From Xiphophorus maculatus (taxonomy: Eukaryota; Chordata; Actinopteri; Cyprinodontiformes; Poeciliidae), in contig NC_036448.1 of the NCBI RefSeq assembly GCF_002775205.1, positions 4,924,572 to 4,988,571 of the forward strand: 64,000 nucleotides of DNA, read 5' to 3'. Both the position numbers and the translations under genes were made by a program. How positions within the stretch are numbered: position 1 is the first letter of the stretch; the number at the start of each line of letters is the position of its first letter. The notes under the pieces were generated by a model. That model made no database searches. It worked only from the letters and a program-made list of their open reading frames with translations, and had not been told where the DNA came from. Shown here piece after piece: positions 1 to 11,100 of the stretch.

Positions 1-3
1 CTT

Positions 4-585
4 TTGTTTTACATGTTGCACTATCTGGCAGAGTGTGGCATCTACACAAACACTAAATTATATACAACTGACTACTGTGAACATTGTCAGAAGTGTTCAC
101 AAATTATTCGTGACCTTGGTCCTGTCGTTCCTCTGCCAAAGGAACAAGAAAATGACACTACATCAATTCTTCTGGAGGATTATTGGAATGGAATTTCAGA
201 AAGTTGCGACACCTGCAAGTCCAACAAAAAGAGGAATTGCTTTTTTAATGACACGGATGTGATGACCCTGATACTGCCATGGCCGGACAGTCCAGATGAT
301 AGACATCCTGTGATACCTGACCCAGCCCTGGAAGTTCCTGTAAAAAATGGAACTCAGTTATATCATCTGTCCTCCGTCATTTGCTGGAGACATTCCACTG
401 CTTCTGACACCAGCAGCTTTTACACATATCTGATGTGTGGAGAACTGGTGTTTAAGGCGGAGGATGAGCGGGTATCACTGGAAAAGATCGACTGCGCAGC
501 TGACGTTTGCAGGAATGGGTACGTCTACATCTATGAAAAAGCCACAGAAGGACATAATGAATACAGTGTAGGGTTCAAAGTCTGA
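4..585 (+). pseudogene. USP-like (peptidase C19) C-terminal fragment
   Basis: The open frame runs in from the left edge with no ATG at its start and stops at 583-585. It resembles the C-terminal half of a ubiquitin-specific protease. A Cys-rich finger (CEHCQKC, then CDTCKSNKKRNC) precedes a stretch YHLSSVICW, which matches the beta-strand before the catalytic His box. The end, GYVYIYEKA, matches the terminal USP strand (YILFYEK type). Where active USPs have Gly-His-Tyr, this copy has SSFYTYL, so the catalytic His appears lost. The fragment abuts the GC-rich repeat at about 586. It could be the last exon of a cellular USP paralogue, a retrocopy, or a domain carried by a mobile element. The family call is moderate, and lack of activity is inferred from the missing His. 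Confidence 0.45.
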
Positions 586-1437
586 AAAGAAAAACAAAAC
601 AAGGGTGGGTGGAGGGGCGCAGGACGGGGGTCCAGAGTCCAAATAACAACAAAAAACAACCCAACAGCGTGGGCGGAGACACAGGAAGGAGCCAAGAGTC
701 CAAAAACAACAGAAAACAACCCATCAGGGTGGGCAGAGGCACAGGAGATGAAACCCGCGGGGAAAGTCCGGCGGGCGTACGTCGCGTGGGAGGTCCGGCA
801 GGCGTCCGCGGCACTGGAGGAGGTCCGGAGGACATCCGCGGCACCAGGAGGTGCGGCGTAAAGACAGAAACAGCACGATGACACCAAATGAGACGAGGAC
901 CTGACAAGGGTGGGTGGAGGGGCGCAGGACGGGGGGCCAGAGTCCAAATAACAACAAAAAACAACCCAGTAGGGTGGGCGGAGGCACAGGAAGGAGCCAA
1001 ACGTGGGTCCGGCGGGCAACGTCGGTGCTGGGGCCGGGCCCCTGGAGGCTGGTCCGGAGGTCGACGTCGGCACAGAGGCCAGGCTGTGGGAGGCGGGTCC
1101 GCCAGGCGACGTCGGCGCAGGGACCGGGCCACAGGAGGCGGCGACAAGGAGTCTCTGGGAGAATCTGGAGGAGCACTAGGAGGCTGGTTCTCGGGAGGAG
1201 CCCTAGGGGGCGACGAGGAAACATTGGGTCACTAGGGAGCTCGGAGGAGATGCTAGGGAGCTCGGCGGGAACGCTAGGGAGTTTGGAGGGGACGCTAGGA
1301 AACTCGGAGGAACTAGGAAGCTCTGAAGGGGCCGAGAACCCACTAACTGGGCCCGAAGGCTCACTTACGGGGACAGGCCATGCCATCAGCCGCGCCCCCT
1401 GTCGGCCCGGTGTCAGGCGGCCGCCTGGCTTAAGGAG
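586..1437 (-). repeat. GC-rich dispersed repeat module with short 21-bp minisatellite
   Basis: This very GC-rich block, unlike the AT-rich flanks, contains two copies of a segment beginning AAGGGTGGGTGGAGGGGCGC (about 600 and 904, roughly 305 bp apart). It also has a few degenerate units of a 21-bp minisatellite (about 1236-1330). In reverse complement it matches the GC-rich and minisatellite parts of the 34 kb and 37 kb duplicates, including the boundary text around GTAAGTGAGCC. It interrupts the BEL/Pao coding frame near 1437, after the residues LPRLELMGALIGARLGYS, and replaces the rest of pol. No known element class was recognised. Long ORFs on both strands here follow from composition and from repeat units that are multiples of three. 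Confidence 0.6.
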
Positions 1438-4400
1438 GCTGTATCCTAATCTTGCTCCAATAAGTGCACCCATGAGCTCCAAGCGAGGTAATGTCATTTT
1501 CTTTAATGGTGCTACTCGTGACTTGGAGGCCACAAAACTGGTAATAGTCTCTCCTAGGTTGTTTTGTCCTTGAAGATATGCCACAGCACCGTAAGCCTTT
1601 TCACTTGCATCACAGTAGACATGCAACTTTACAGTGTGTGATTCTTTGTTGATCTCAGTGTGGTACCACCTGGGAATAGACACCAGGTGTAACAGTGGTA
1701 ACTCCACACACCACTGCTCCCACTTCTTTTCTAAGTCAGTAGGTAATGGTTCATCCCAACTCAGTCCCTTTTCCCACATCTCTTGGAAAAGGCACTTTAC
1801 TCGGACTGTAAAAGGAGTAAGAAACCCAATAGGGTCGAATATACGGGCTGATGTTCCTAGTACACTTCTTTTTGTATTTTCTCTGTCTTTCAAAATGTCC
1901 ATTAACCCCCTTTGATCAAACACAAAATCATCGTGTTCCGGTCTCCAAACTAGTCCAAGTACTTTAAGCACATTTCCACTGGACTCTGTATCACCAGTGA
2001 GCTCTACTCCATTCTCTTTCCACATGGCTTTCAGATCAGGTGAGTTGGTAACCCATTTGCAGAGGTTCATGCTTGCCTGAGAGAGAATGTACTTTGCTGC
2101 AGTTGTCATGTGAAGAGCATCCTGCACAGTAGGTGAGCTTGAAATAAAGTCATCTACATACATAGAGTCTCTGAGAGCCTGTACTGCCCTTGGCTGTTTT
2201 CTTTCAAATTGTTTGAGATGTTTTCTGATGGTGGCAGCAAGCAAGAATGGGCTGGGAGTTACTCCAAAAAGAATTCTTTTCATCCTCAGGACGCGCACCT
2301 CATTTTTCCAGTCCTCAGCTAAAGGTCTGTGCATCCACAAGAACCTGACAGCATCTCTGTCCTTTTCTGCTAGTGAGATTTGAAGAAAAGCCTTAGTTAT
2401 ATCAGCAGCAAATGCTATCTTGTGCAATCTGAACTTTATGAGCACATCTAGCAGGTTTGGGTTCAGGTTAGGTCCAGTGTACAGACAGTCGTTGAGGGAT
2501 GGACTGTTTGCCTCATGTGAGGATGCACCAAATACCACTCTAAGTTTGGTTGTGGCCTTTTCTTCTCTTATTACAGCATGATGGGGCATATAATATTTCA
2601 CAGTCTGTTGATCCATTTCTGGTTTTCCATCTGCAACCTCCTCACAGATACCATTTTGAAGATAGTCTTCTATTACATCGTTGTATCTGGCAAATAAATT
2701 TACATCAGTCTTCAGCTTTCTTGTTAGATTCTCAAAGCGTTTCTTCGCTACCCTGAAGTTGTCTGGAAGCTGGTCTTTGTCACATTGCCAGGGAAAAAAA
2801 ACTTTGTACCTTCTGTCTTCAAATGTTGTTGTTTGTTCAAAACGTTGCATAATTTCTGAGTCCTCTGGGCTTTCTGACTGTTTATTTACAATACCCAGGG
2901 ACTCCACCTCCCAGAATGCATGCAGCTGCTTAGACAGCTGGGTGTCTTCGTTCAAACTAATGTGCATACACGTGGTGTCTGTAACACTGGAGGTAGTCAC
3001 TGGTCCCTGTAAAGCCCATCCAAAAAGGGTTTCAACTGCCACTAATGAATCTGTAACCCTTTGGACCTTTCCAGTAACAGCCTGCCAGTAGTAATCTGCT
3101 CCTATTAACATCTGCAACTCTTGTTCATTAGCACCCTCTAGTGGAAAGTCTCCAAGCTGCAGTCCTCTTTTCTTAATCTCTGCTTGAATGGGCTCAGTTG
3201 GTACCTTTATTACAGCAGTGCACACCTCAGGGGCCTCTACAGCATCTATTTCAATTTTCCGTTCAGTGTTCCACACATTTTCAAGTTGAACTCTCACTAT
3301 GTTGCGTTTCTTTACTACAGGACTGGTGGAACCAAAAACATGGAGGTTTAGTGTCTCTTGCCTCACAACTGGCAGTCCTAGGGCTCGGACAATGTCTCTG
3401 TGAACAAAACTACGCTGGCTACCTCCATCTAACAGACAGCGAGATATTTTTCTCTCCTTTGGTCCTACACCCCATGCCTTAACCATTTGGAGCAATACTG
3501 TGTTCTGAGTATTTGTCTTCACTTTGACTGAGCTGGTCAACGAAGACAACACAGCCTCTGCATTTCCACTATTGCTGGTACTGTCGACTTCTGGTTTAGC
3601 TTCAGATTGTTCACAAACTGACAAGTGGTGTTTTCGATTGCACTGTCTGCACAAAATCTTCACTCTGAAGTATTTCGCAATATGTTTCGGGCCCAGGCAG
3701 ACAAAACACCGTCCAAGCCTTTTCAGTTTCTCCCTGCGTGCACTTATTGTAAAACCATGACAGTTCTCTGGTTTATGGTCATTACCGTCACAAAACACAC
3801 AGGTTTGTGGCACGACTCTGGCTGTGTGCAAAGCAGTCGCTGATGGGATGCTCCACTTTCTGGGTTGATCACAGGCAAAGGATGGCTTACCCACATGCTT
3901 GTGTTGTGTGCTCGGGCTCTTCAATGTGTGGCCTGGTCTGGTCAGCAGAAGCGCCCGTTCTCTGCTTTGCACTTCATTTTGCAGAAACTGAATCAATTCT
4001 GGGACTTTCCATTCGTTAGTTGAGTTTTGTTGCCGTGTATAAGCAAGTGCTATGTCTTCTGGAATAAGCTGTAGCAACACTGGACAAAGGAGACAGCCGT
4101 AAGTATCACTTTGCACTCCAAGAGACTCCAAGCTGCGTATCTGGATCTCACATTCATCATAAATGTGCCTCAAAGCTGCAACATCAGATGATCTTCTCAC
4201 AGGTGTCAAGTTCAGCAATTTAGACATATGAGCACTTATCACAATATCCTTCCTTCCAAAACGATTCTGGAGTAACTCTATTGCAGCATCATAGTTGACA
4301 TCTGTCATTGTCAGTCCTGCAATAGTCCGAGCAGCTGCTCCAGTTAGGTAAGATCTCAGGTAAGTGAACTTGTCCGTCTTACATTGTCCATCATTTCTGT

Positions 4401-4860
4401 GAATGGCTGATTCATACTGTGACCAGAATTCCTGCCATTGGCTTATTTCTCCATCATACTTGATTATCGTTAGTTTGGGCAGTTTAACCGTCTGTTTGGA
4501 TTGTGATGAAAATGAGCCGTTGTTTACGTCACTCACACGCGCTCTCAGGGTGTCTGTAGCGGTCTCCTGCAATCCAATAACGTTGGTGGTGCGAACCTTC
4601 CAAACGAGAATCCGGTCCGTGTAATCCTGCGAGTTCGTTATCTCAGTGTCCAAGTCTTCAATTGACGTTTCATCTTCTATGCTCTTGTCCAAATCCAATA
4701 AAATGTCCTCCTTAGAAGATAAAACTGCCAGGAACTCACGCAGTCTATCCATATCTGGACTCTCTATGCCCACCTCATCCTCTAGTCGAGTTAACAGCTT
4801 CGTCGTTGCTGTTCGGATAGTCGACCGTTTCCTCTTTAATCGCTCCAGTCCTTCCATCAT
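1437..4860 (-). mobile_element. BEL/Pao LTR retrotransposon gag-pol, 3'-truncated
   Basis: A long open frame on the minus strand has BEL/Pao domains in order. A charged N-terminal Gag region starts at an ATG pair near 4860. A DUF1759-type Gag segment follows (YDGEISQWQEFW, about 4,480-4,250). Next come CCHC-type knuckles (CVFCDGNDHKPENCH and CFVCLGPKH), a DUF1758-type aspartic protease with LLDGGSQRSFV, and a reverse transcriptase with the YVDD catalytic box near 2150-2161. A Pao-type RNase H region containing TLPRLELMGALIGARL ends the recognisable part. The frame is open throughout, so the insertion is fairly young. The remaining RNase H, the integrase and the 3' LTR are missing. At about 1437 the sequence changes abruptly to the GC-rich module, and translation into that module is not element coding sequence. 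Transposition without outside help is not expected. Confidence 0.88.
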
Positions 4861-4923
4861 GTTGGCTGCTAAACTGAGCCTTAGCTTCACTTCGTTCAGA
4901 AAAATAAAAAAAAATCCTTATTC

Positions 4924-4942
4924 CAGGGTTTCGGCACCAAAA
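4924..4942 (-). other. Primer-binding site of the BEL/Pao element
   Basis: Immediately inside the putative LTR the minus strand reads TTGGTGCCGAAACCC. This TGG-led form is typical of primer-binding sites that pair with a tRNA 3' end. Its position between LTR and gag supports the orientation and the LTR inner boundary. The tRNA species was not assigned. Confidence 0.55.
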
Positions 4943-5338
4943 TGTTACGGAGTAAAGCTTCTTCTCAAACAAGACGGAGGCTCGTATTTCCTTTACTGAA
5001 CCTTTCTGTTCAGTATTTATTAAAGAGAAAAAGGAACAGCGTCCGCTGATTACGGGCAACAGCAGTTCGTAACCAATGGCAATCAAAAGTCAACAAAGCA
5101 AGATAGTGACAAACAGTAACAGGTCCTTAAGCATTCTTCAAAATAAGACTTCCTCTATTCAAATAAATCATGTCTTGCACTTAAATATATTTCACTTCAC
5201 CTTTGTAATTATATACAATCATGTTCAATACAATTAATAATAATAATCATCATGTAAATTATGCTTAACATATAATTGTAAATCAGTCGCTTATCATGCA
5301 AATATACCGAACAACATAAGTGTAAAAAGGTCACAACA
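4943..5338 (-). repeat. Putative 5' LTR of the BEL/Pao element
   Basis: On the minus strand this 396-bp segment begins TGTTGTGACC and ends CCGTAACA, the TG...CA termini expected for an LTR, and it ends exactly at the primer-binding site. It is AT-rich. No second LTR is in the window, so the outer boundary rests only on the TG dinucleotide and on the hAT MITE that follows. The LTR could be longer and interrupted by that MITE. Confidence 0.55.
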
Positions 5339-5520
5339 AGTGGTCCCCAATCTTTTTAGTAACGCGGCCCGGTCAAGACTTCAAAAATTCGCTGCGGACC
5401 GGGGGAATGGGGGATGGGTTGCGCGCCGAGACGGAAGTATTTAATTATTTCTTCCGTGGCCCGGTACCAATTGGTCCACGGATCGGTACCGGTCCGCGGC
5501 CCGGGGGTTGGGGACCACTG
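5338..5520. mobile_element. Short hAT-like MITE
   Basis: A 183-bp GC-rich element has inverted ends: GTGGTCCCCAA on the left and TTGGGGACCAC on the right. The interior has CGCGGCCCGG-type palindromic stretches, as in common vertebrate non-autonomous hAT repeats. It abuts the BEL LTR. A perfect 8-bp target duplication was not found, so one edge may have decayed. A degenerate right end of a similar element (GGTTGGAGACCACTG) occurs near 40,225. Confidence 0.6.
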
Positions 5521-6376
5521 CTTAAGAATACAAATGTGTCCTCGTTTTCTTTAAAAGGCATGACTTTGACATAAAAGAATATCCGAGTTTTTTCTTGCAA
5601 ATATGTCAAATTAATCCCAAAGTTTCTTTGATTTTCTTGGCAGAAATGTACTTCTCTGTGGACATCAGTTACCAACAACGGCACTAATACTCCTCCATAC
5701 ATTTCTTACTAGGGACGGTCAGCTTTGGGTTTTTGTTTGCGCGTCTTCAGATTTCTCACTGCCATAATACATAACTTATGTGTGAAGATAATTATTTTCA
5801 TGCAAGTGTGTAATTTTTTTCCACATAAGATTAACCCAGATGAAGCCAGGTGTATTTGTCAGTACGGATTTTACTTGAACTGCCAGATAAGATACAAAAA
5901 AAAGTTCTTTTTTCCGCAATATTCTTGATTTTGTGTTTGATCATTATTTAATTGACATTTGCTCTTTTCAGATAGTGATCTTTAATGGGAAGTAAGCAAC
6001 CCCCCCCCCCCACGTTTGATGATTAAGGCTTACAGATTATATAAATCCAAACTGAGGTTCCCGAAATATAGATCGCAACATCAGATCAATTATGAAATAT
6101 TATATATATATATATATTACAGTCATGGGGAATGCTGCTGACATGGCAGAAAAAACCGCAGCGCCCCCCCCCCGGTTGTTTTTAGCATGCCTAGTGCTGT
6201 TTGTGATGCAGCTACACAGCAAACTACATTATACACATGTGTGCAGCTCAAATTAAATTCCTCATTGATCTGAAACTGGATGGGATCAACCAGCAGAGGA
6301 CACGGAGCAGTTTTCGACAGTGAATTAAAAACAGGGGTATAAATAAAAGCATATAGTAGCATTCTCGCCGTCCTAC
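5521..6376. other. Putative czib intron sequence, no coding exon seen
   Basis: AT-rich DNA between the second czib exon and the transposon cluster. It holds short homopolymers (C runs near 6001 and 6166), a small (AT)n run near 6100-6118, and no recognisable exon on either strand. The third and later czib exons were searched for by their expected CxxC zinc-binding segment and were not found here. Confidence 0.5.
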
Positions 6377-6558
6377 CTTCAGAAACCAGCGGAAGTCTTC
6401 CCCCAGCGGCCTGACATTTGTCACATTTTCCAGGTTGGCTTTAAACTGCAGCCCGAACTTCTGTCATGAAACAGAGAGGAGTTAGAACCGAGACGGAACG
6501 AGCCGAACGAGCGCGCTTTGGGTCAGAACCCTGCAGCAGGGGCGACACATACCACCAT
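6377..6558 (-). CDS. czib: czib (C1orf123 family), first two coding exons only
   Basis: Exon 1 holds only ATG GTG (6553-6558) before a GTATGT donor. Exon 2 (6377-6460) follows an ATGACAG acceptor and ends at AAG before GTAGGA. Together they encode 30 residues, including LENVTNVRPLGEDFRWFLK. This matches the start of CXXC-motif-containing zinc-binding protein (CZIB, formerly UPF0587/C1orf123) in both length and sequence. The family is a small, conserved, presumably zinc-binding protein of poorly known function. The exons with the two CxxC pairs are absent from the window. Downstream on the minus strand lie intron-like DNA, the BEL/Pao element and the left edge. Either the gene continues past position 1 across a transposon-bearing intron or it is broken, and the window cannot decide between these. 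Confidence 0.8.
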
Positions 6559-6572
6559 CTTTGACGCTCCAA

Positions 6573-6580
6573 TGACGTCA
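6573..6580. promoter_or_regulatory. CRE-like palindrome upstream of czib
   Basis: A perfect TGACGTCA palindrome lies 15 bp before the czib start codon on the minus strand, in the expected promoter or 5' UTR. It matches the CREB/ATF consensus. Function is inferred from sequence and position only. Confidence 0.4.
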
Positions 6581-8185
6581 ACCGTCTTTGAGGCGTTCAG
6601 GAATCCTCGAAATTTGTAACTTTTACTACTTATCAGCACTGGCAGTGGGTCTAGTCATGCGTCAAAGCTAATAGTTTGCTGCTTTGTTCGGGACATACTG
6701 AAGCTCGCCCAGTTTTACGTAAAAATACATTTAAGTTTCCCTTCTTTTTAACAAAGACTTCAACCTAAAAAAACGCAAACATCGTGGAGCCAATCAACCT
6801 AGTTTGAACGAACATGTAAACCCAATTTGAAAAACGTCCGTTTTAAAAACAAACACTTATTTGTGAATTAAAAATGGCAAATTCACCGTTGACTTAAAAT
6901 GTAGCATCTTGACATTATGAATGCACGTTTGCTACTGAACACGTCAACCACACAACACTCGCGCTCCCTCTAGAGGCCAAAGTGAGCCATTTTGATTTTA
7001 GAACAACGTCAGCTCAGGAATCTTGCGCCTCGCTTAAAAAGAAACACGCCAAACCAAACCAACTAATCTGCATCAGTTTATTCACCATTGGCAACTGACA
7101 AATTCAGCTTCAACTAACCAATCAGTCTCTTACTCCACAACCATTCACAACTCATTCATTCAATTGCACAACATGACAAATATAGGACTTGGCATAAAGG
7201 AAAAAAAAAAAACTTTTATTCATTGAAAACCTATCCAAAGCAGACCGGTTTCCTAGTGTTGAGATTTGCTGTGCATGAAAACCTGAGGCAACTTTACAGA
7301 GGCATTATGGTGGTTTGTCACACATCTGGAATGAATGCTATTGCTGAGGCAATGAACACCCCTGGAGCAGCCCCCCCCCCCCCCCCCTTTCATTCATTAA
7401 TGTGGCATTTTAGGCCAACTGCATTACCCTGAGTCTATGTCATCATGATGTCACAGCTGTGATTTGGCTGTGTGAATGTGAGCAGAAGCACCCAAGTTCT
7501 GAAAAATAATTTAGGTAATCTTGTTTAAAATAAAATAACCATTTAGACCTTTTTTTTCCCCCCATCATTTAAATTTCAATAAATAATTAAATGTAAAAGA
7601 AGCATTTTGATCCTTTTTGGATTAACTGGAAACTTGCCAGCATTTGCTTTGATGTGTGACGATGCTCGTGTGAAACACTGGGGCGGACAACAATTCAAAT
7701 CATTGACAAAACAATGAGAAACGCGCTCAAGATTGTCAATACAGAGATCAACCTGCTTTCGGCCAACTTTAAACCGTTTTTTTTTTTTTTTTTTTTGCTT
7801 GTTTCAAATCCTCAGACATTTTAAGGGTTTCCCTAGACACCAGGGCTTCAAGTTTTACCAGAAACAAAAAAGGGAAAAAAAAGTTTTTATTTTCTACCAG
7901 AAAAGACTTCCATTGTTTAGTAAGGGGACATTTAAAAAATAGAGCAGGGAGAAAAACCCAGTTTGAACAGCTCCCTTCTTTACCCTCCACACAACAAAAA
8001 GAAAATCTAAGTTCAGGTTTGACAAAAGAAAAAAAATACATAACTGATCACAAAAGGGCTCAATGCAAGGCATTTCAATTACTTCTGTCTCTCTTCTCTT
8101 TTTAAATACAGTGTAGCCAAGGTGGCGTTATCTACAGTGCGACACCCACACCCCTCTCCGCCCCGTGAAGAGAGGGGTCACGGCG
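6581..8185. other. Intergenic DNA and uck2 3' UTR region
   Basis: No gene was recognised between the czib promoter and the uck2 stop codon. The part nearest 8185 should be the uck2 3' UTR. Candidate AATAAA signals on the minus strand (TTTATT on plus) occur near 7214 and 7885. A C homopolymer (about 7371-7387) and a T run (about 7779-7797) are present. Confidence 0.4.
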
Positions 8186-11100
8186 TCAGTGAGGGCGGCT
8201 GCTCGACTCCGAGGCCCTCCGCTGCCGGGGGGTGCTGTGTCCGTTCGTGAAGCCGTTCTGACGCTTGGTCTGTCCACCGTTCAGAATGTCTTGGATGTGC
8301 TGGACGATCAAGTTGATGGCCACTGCACAAAACAGGAAACAGTTACGTGGACCGCAAAAATTGGCTTCAAAAAGTATTTTTTGGGACTGAACTGATGCAA
8401 CTAACATGGCTTCCATGCCCTTTTCTTTTCTTTTTTAATGAACATGTTTGTGTTTGTAAAACTCCAGGGTGGTGAACTCCAGATTTTGTATTGGATCCAC
8501 TTCCAATACAAAATCTGAGGCACAGTATTGGCCGATACTGATCCAATTCAGAAACAGGAGTGCTGAATTGACTCGAAATGTTTCGGGGGTTTCTTTAAAT
8601 CCAGACATAAATGTACTGAATTACCAATTTACTTGATAACTCTGCACCAGTACAGCACACCAACAGCTTCACAAGCTTGGTCAAAAATGTAAAAACAACA
8701 CCTTTTAATGTATTCAGTCAGTGGAATTGGGAGTAGAACAGCTGATCTAAAACAAATAAACTGAAACTGATAAAAATAAAAAATAAAAAGTTGGCTACTG
8801 TGGTCAAACATGTAAAATCTCAAAGTTACATAATGTCAAAAAAAAAACACCTGTCAGGTGCATCAGTGCTAGAACCGAGCCTGGACCCAAATTTTAAAAA
8901 ACAACAACAAAAAAAACAGATTAGATTTGAGTTACAGAGAGCAGCACACAATAACGCAGGAGAATGTTTACATTTTCCTTGTAGGGCAAAGTTAACACCC
9001 TCAGCCATCCTACTGTTGGTCTACATAACAATCAGTCTTGTCTTACCAAGGTTATCTGCTCCTTTTGGAATAATCAAGTCTGCATACTTCTTTGTCTAGA
9101 AGGAAAAAAAAGTTCAAGATAAAGCAAGTCAAAACATTTTCAATGCAGCTCAAATTAAAGCTATAATCAATCTATATTTTGTATTGAAACAAGCCAAAAA
9201 CAATGGAGAAAGAAAATAAATCGCAGAAAAACACCACCATCTATTGGATCATCTCTGCAACTGCAGCACTGATTTTCTACAAACACTGTGACCAACATAC
9301 TAAAAATTTGAAAACATCAGTTGTTTTGCCAATTGGTCAATTATTAGTGTTGGTCATTATGTACCCAATTTTTGAAGGAATTGAAAGGAGCATCTTTGAC
9401 AATTTACATTTTATACAGGTTGATTTATCTTCTAATATTAAGATAGTGTGAGAAATTTTGATCATCAAAAATCGGTATCTATGATTCTTGACTATACAGA
9501 ACTTAAAACAAAGCAAAAAACTTGAAACGATAAATAAAAGAAGAAAAATCCTTGCATTGTCACTTACCGGTAAACAGAACTCCTCAAAGGCTGGCTTTAC
9601 AAAAGTAATATACTGACTCAGCACTTGTTCAAGATCTCTGCCACGCTCATTAATGTCCCTCAGAACTGGGGGGGGAAAAAAAAGGCACAATGACCACATA
9701 AGATATTTGCAAGACACCCCTGTGGAATCCCACCCCTTTCACTACTGCTGGTTACCTCAGTGTCTTACTAAGCATTGTTCAGATTACTTTTAAACAAGTG
9801 ACAACAGTGCGTGTCCAATCGGATCTTTTTCTATACACCTCGGCGCGAGAGCCGCGTGTCTGGGTCTGTGTCAACAAACAGCTTCATCTGGAACAGATCC
9901 CTGATTTCCTGAGAGTAGAACATGAGGATGCCCTCAAACAGGACCACGTCGGCCGGGTACACCGTAACAAACTCCTCTTTCCTGGAACAACACACAGAAA
10001 AAAGTTGCCTTTTCTCTGTGGCTGGAGGGGAAAACAACAACTGGAGATCGATTACAAAACCCGAGCTCAGAGGCAAAAAAAGAACATGTTCCTTTCAGGT
10101 CAGGAACTTGTTTATGAAAACACTGTCCTATGAGAAACTACAATACTGGGAGGTGCTGAAGAAACAGGATCTGGGCAGAGAAAGGAGGAAACGCTTACCT
10201 GGAATGAGTAACAAAGTCGTAAACTGGGATTTGCACTGTCTCTCCTTCAAGTATTTGTCTGAGCGTTTGCATGATTAGATCACTGTCGAAGGCATCTAGA
10301 AAAACCAAAAAAAGGCACAAGTTTGGTTATGAGTTTGTTTACTGTTTTTTCACCACCACCTAACTTTCAAAAGAACTTTTAGAAGATTTTTTTTTTTTTT
10401 TTTGCATATTTGTTGAAATTGTCACCATTTTGTGACAACCTGGTACGAGACGGATTATCTCAATAGAACAACCAATCAGAGCCTGTAGGCGGGTCTTAGT
10501 GCTGTCAATCACCCCCCGCGTGGCACTGTTCTTCCCCCTCTTCCTCCCTGCTGTGCTGCAGCTATCATAGCCTGCTATGAATGCTAAGGCTAGTTTGCAT
10601 GGCCACTAATGGCAAACTTTTTTTAACAACATTAAGTTGTTTCTCCAACAGCGCATTTAGCAACGCATACACAAGCATGATTGATAGCACTGAGATCCTC
10701 CTCCTGGCTCTGATTGGTTCAGTTTGACCAGGAGTGCTGCATTTCTTCAGACAGAAATATTAACTCAGGGAGAAAATGGAGGAGCTTGACATGTCACGGC
10801 ATTCTAAAAAAACAAAACATGGGAAAAATATATTTATAAAAATTACATACTGCTACTTCAATATGGGTGAAAATCTGCCATTTTGAAAAATGCTGCAAAC
10901 ATTTGACACAAAGTATAAAGTAGATTGTTTGCACTTTCGTTTCTTTTGACTGAAGTCCTAACTGGCAGTTTAGCCAGTTTCTCCTTTCTGTTTGAAGGAT
11001 AGTTTTGTTTATTTACAGAGACTTCATAACCTTTTTTTATTTTGGATTTATTTATTTTGGATATTTAAAATGTCTTCCAGTTAAATATTCTTTGAGAAAT

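Noticed and set aside
531-1147. Several long ORFs on both strands in the GC-rich module
   Set aside because: They overlap in multiple frames, have biased composition and no recognisable domain.
724-1436. Continuation of the BEL/Pao frame as coding sequence
   Set aside because: The frame stays open by chance into the GC-rich module, whose sequence matches the 34-39 kb repeats and not a BEL RNase H or integrase.
724-4890. Start of the BEL Gag at 4890
   Set aside because: The codon is GTG; the first in-frame ATG pair is near 4860.
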